A stretch of DNA of 64,000 nucleotides from Nitrospira sp. (lineage in GTDB: Bacteria > Nitrospirota > Nitrospiria > Nitrospirales > Nitrospiraceae), in assembly GCA_005116945.1 (NCBI GenBank), contig SWDH01000031.1, positions 87,916 through 151,915 on the forward strand. The letters run 5' to 3'. Shown one piece after another: positions 62,683 to 64,000 of this stretch; the first letter of the stretch is position 1; every line of letters begins with the position of its first letter. The position numbers were made by a program, and so were the translations under genes. The notes below the pieces were generated by a model. The model searched no databases and had not been told where the DNA came from. It saw only the letters and a program-made list of their open reading frames with translations.

Positions 62683-64000
62683 TCATCCCTCGCCACTGTT
62701 TCCCTGAGGCGGTTTGCCGGAAATGTCCCTCTGCTGGAGCAATTTCGTGAGGTAGGTCCGTTGCAGGCCGAGTTCTTCGGCTGTTTTCGTTTGATTCCAT
62801 CCATGTTTGCGCAACGTCTCTTCAAGGATCTTCCGGCTATAGGCGTCCATGCGCTCATGGTAGTGACGAGGAGCAGATCCTGTCTCGGCATCCCCTGGCG
62901 AGTGGGAAATTGAATCGGCTAAGTGCAGGTGCCCTGGCTCAAGAGTATCTTCGGAGCATAAAATGAGCGCACGTGTGAGGACATTATCCAACTCTCGGAC
63001 ATTGCCAGGCCACTGATACAGTTGCAAAGCCCGTAAGGCGTGGTCACTCAAAGCGCAGGGGCCTCGTGTTCCCATGAGGGCTGCGCGTTTGAGAAAATGT
63101 TTGGCGAGTGCAGGGATATCGTCTATCCGCTCTCGCAGGGGCGGGAGGGTCACGGTGATCACCGCGAGCCGGTAATAGAGATCTTCACGGAACGTACTCT
63201 GTTGGATTGCACGTCGAATGTTTTTGTTCGTAGCCGCGATGAAGCGCACATTGGTGCGAACCGACTGGGTTCCGCCCACACGAAAGAACGTCTGATCCTG
63301 GATGACCCGCAGGAGGCGGCTTTGTAACGGAAGCGGCATGTCTCCGATTTCATCGAGAAACACCGTTCCCCCTTCTGCCACTTCGATCTTGCCCGGTTCC
63401 CGTTTGACCGCTCCGGTGAATGAGCCTTTTTCATGGCCAAACAGTTCGTTCTCGAGGAGATGCTCCGGCAGCGCCGCACAATTGACCGCGATAAAGGGTT
63501 TCGAGCGGCGCGGGCTCCAACGATGAATGGCGCGAGCCACGACTTCCTTCCCCGTACCGGTTTCACCGAGCAGCAGGACGGTCACATCGGATGACGCGGC
63601 TTGTTTGGCAATCGTCAGTTGTGTGGCCAGTTTGGCATTGGTTCCAACAAGGTGATCGTATCGATCATCGACTTCTTGACGAAGGACATCGACCTGCCGG
63701 TGGAGTGCCACAATGTCCAACGCTTTTTTGACCACGACCGTCAAATGGTCGGCGCTGAACGGTTTCGTGATGAAATCAAATGCGCCAAGCTGCATGGCCT
63801 GAACGGCGCGCTCGATGGTGGCAAACGCGGTGAGGATGACGATGAGCGGCGTGGTGTAGGTTGTGCTGGTCTCCTCTTCAGAGCGTCGCCCACTGTGCGA
63901 GGCGCTTCTCACCCGTTCCAAGACCTCCAGACCGGACAGAAATGGCAGCTCCAAATCCAAGAGCACCAGGTCAAAGTCTCCTTCTTCTACTAGACGTAGC
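62683..64000 (-). CDS. Sigma-54-dependent response regulator (NtrC family), N-terminus cut
   Basis: The frame runs off the right edge. The receiver domain keeps the phosphoacceptor Asp in LVLLDLELP. Next come an AAA+ domain with GETGTGKE, the sigma-54-contacting loop GSFTGA and Walker B TVFLDEIGD, then a Fis-type HTH (WNQTKTAEELGLQRTYL). It activates sigma-54 promoters when phosphorylated. The kinase is presumably outside the window; the GAF kinase at 21 kb is distant. Confidence 0.9.
   Translation of the reverse strand, partial: LRLVEEGDFDLVLLDLELPFLSGLEVLERVRSASHSGRRSEEETSTTYTTPLIVILTAFATIERAVQAMQLGAFDFITKPFSADHLTVVVKKALDIVALHRQVDVLRQEVDDRYDHLVGTNAKLATQLTIAKQAASSDVTVLLLGETGTGKEVVARAIHRWSPRRSKPFIAVNCAALPEHLLENELFGHEKGSFTGAVKREPGKIEVAEGGTVFLDEIGDMPLPLQSRLLRVIQDQTFFRVGGTQSVRTNVRFIAATNKNIRRAIQQSTFREDLYYRLAVITVTLPPLRERIDDIPALAKHFLKRAALMGTRGPCALSDHALRALQLYQWPGNVRELDNVLTRALILCSEDTLEPGHLHLADSISHSPGDAETGSAPRHYHERMDAYSRKILEETLRKHGWNQTKTAEELGLQRTYLTKLLQQRDISGKPPQGNSGEG

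Noticed and set aside
1..64000. CRISPR arrays and ribosomal RNA
   Set aside because: No regularly spaced direct repeats and no conserved rRNA segments were seen anywhere in the window.

Overview
The window looks like a chromosomal segment of a Nitrospirota bacterium, most likely Nitrospira. This is an inference. It rests on moderately high G+C, dispersed palindromic repeats placed just after stop codons, many TPR, lipoprotein and membrane proteins of unknown function, and a dedicated molybdate uptake operon, which would suit an organism relying on molybdoenzymes. No marker gene in the window fixes the species.

Region by region. 1-9.3 kb: the end of a dienelactone-hydrolase-like gene, then a tightly packed plus-strand cluster. 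It holds a small helical protein, a MutL/GlmL-type actin-fold ATPase, a protein with a barrel-sandwich N-terminus and a KOW-like C-terminus, four membrane proteins (one with a fibronectin-III-like domain) and a Memo-like protein lacking its usual metal ligands. No B12-dependent mutase is present. 9.3-30.2 kb: ordinary chromosome, with a cyclophilin, an MFS permease, a possible small RNA ahead of glnA, glutamine synthetase, a c-type cytochrome, a HEPN protein, several secreted or TPR proteins, a PilZ protein, a GAF histidine kinase, trmL, a J-domain/ERCC4-like fusion, tex and rpsU. 30.2-31.3 kb: eroded sequence with a probable frameshifted gene.

31.3-36.6 kb: a molybdate operon made of an XRE-plus-periplasmic-binding-domain regulator, an alginate-export-type porin and modABC. 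36.6-45.5 kb: two TraT-family genes, a large lipoprotein followed by a decayed copy of itself, a LexA-like repressor whose start codon lies against a perfect 23-bp palindrome, small proteins and a secreted beta-rich protein.

45.6-61.2 kb: a mobile element bounded by a perfect 44-bp direct repeat that is the 5' half of a tRNA with a CAU anticodon. It carries a tyrosine integrase, a ribbon-helix-helix control region, a minus-strand operon (HTH protein, primase zinc finger, DUF3631 helicase, small and large terminase subunits, a J-domain protein and structural-looking proteins), and cargo (OLD-family nuclease, a nuclease pseudogene, a SEC-C plus PD-(D/E)xK protein, unknown genes). I see no capsid, portal or tail gene, so it resembles a phage satellite. 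61.2-64 kb: chromosome again, with a ferritin-like protein, SixA and a sigma-54 response regulator running off the edge.

The two best candidates for undescribed biology are the MutL-like/membrane cluster and the tRNA-integrated satellite-like element, which appears to have placed the tRNA gene under the control of its own integrase promoter.
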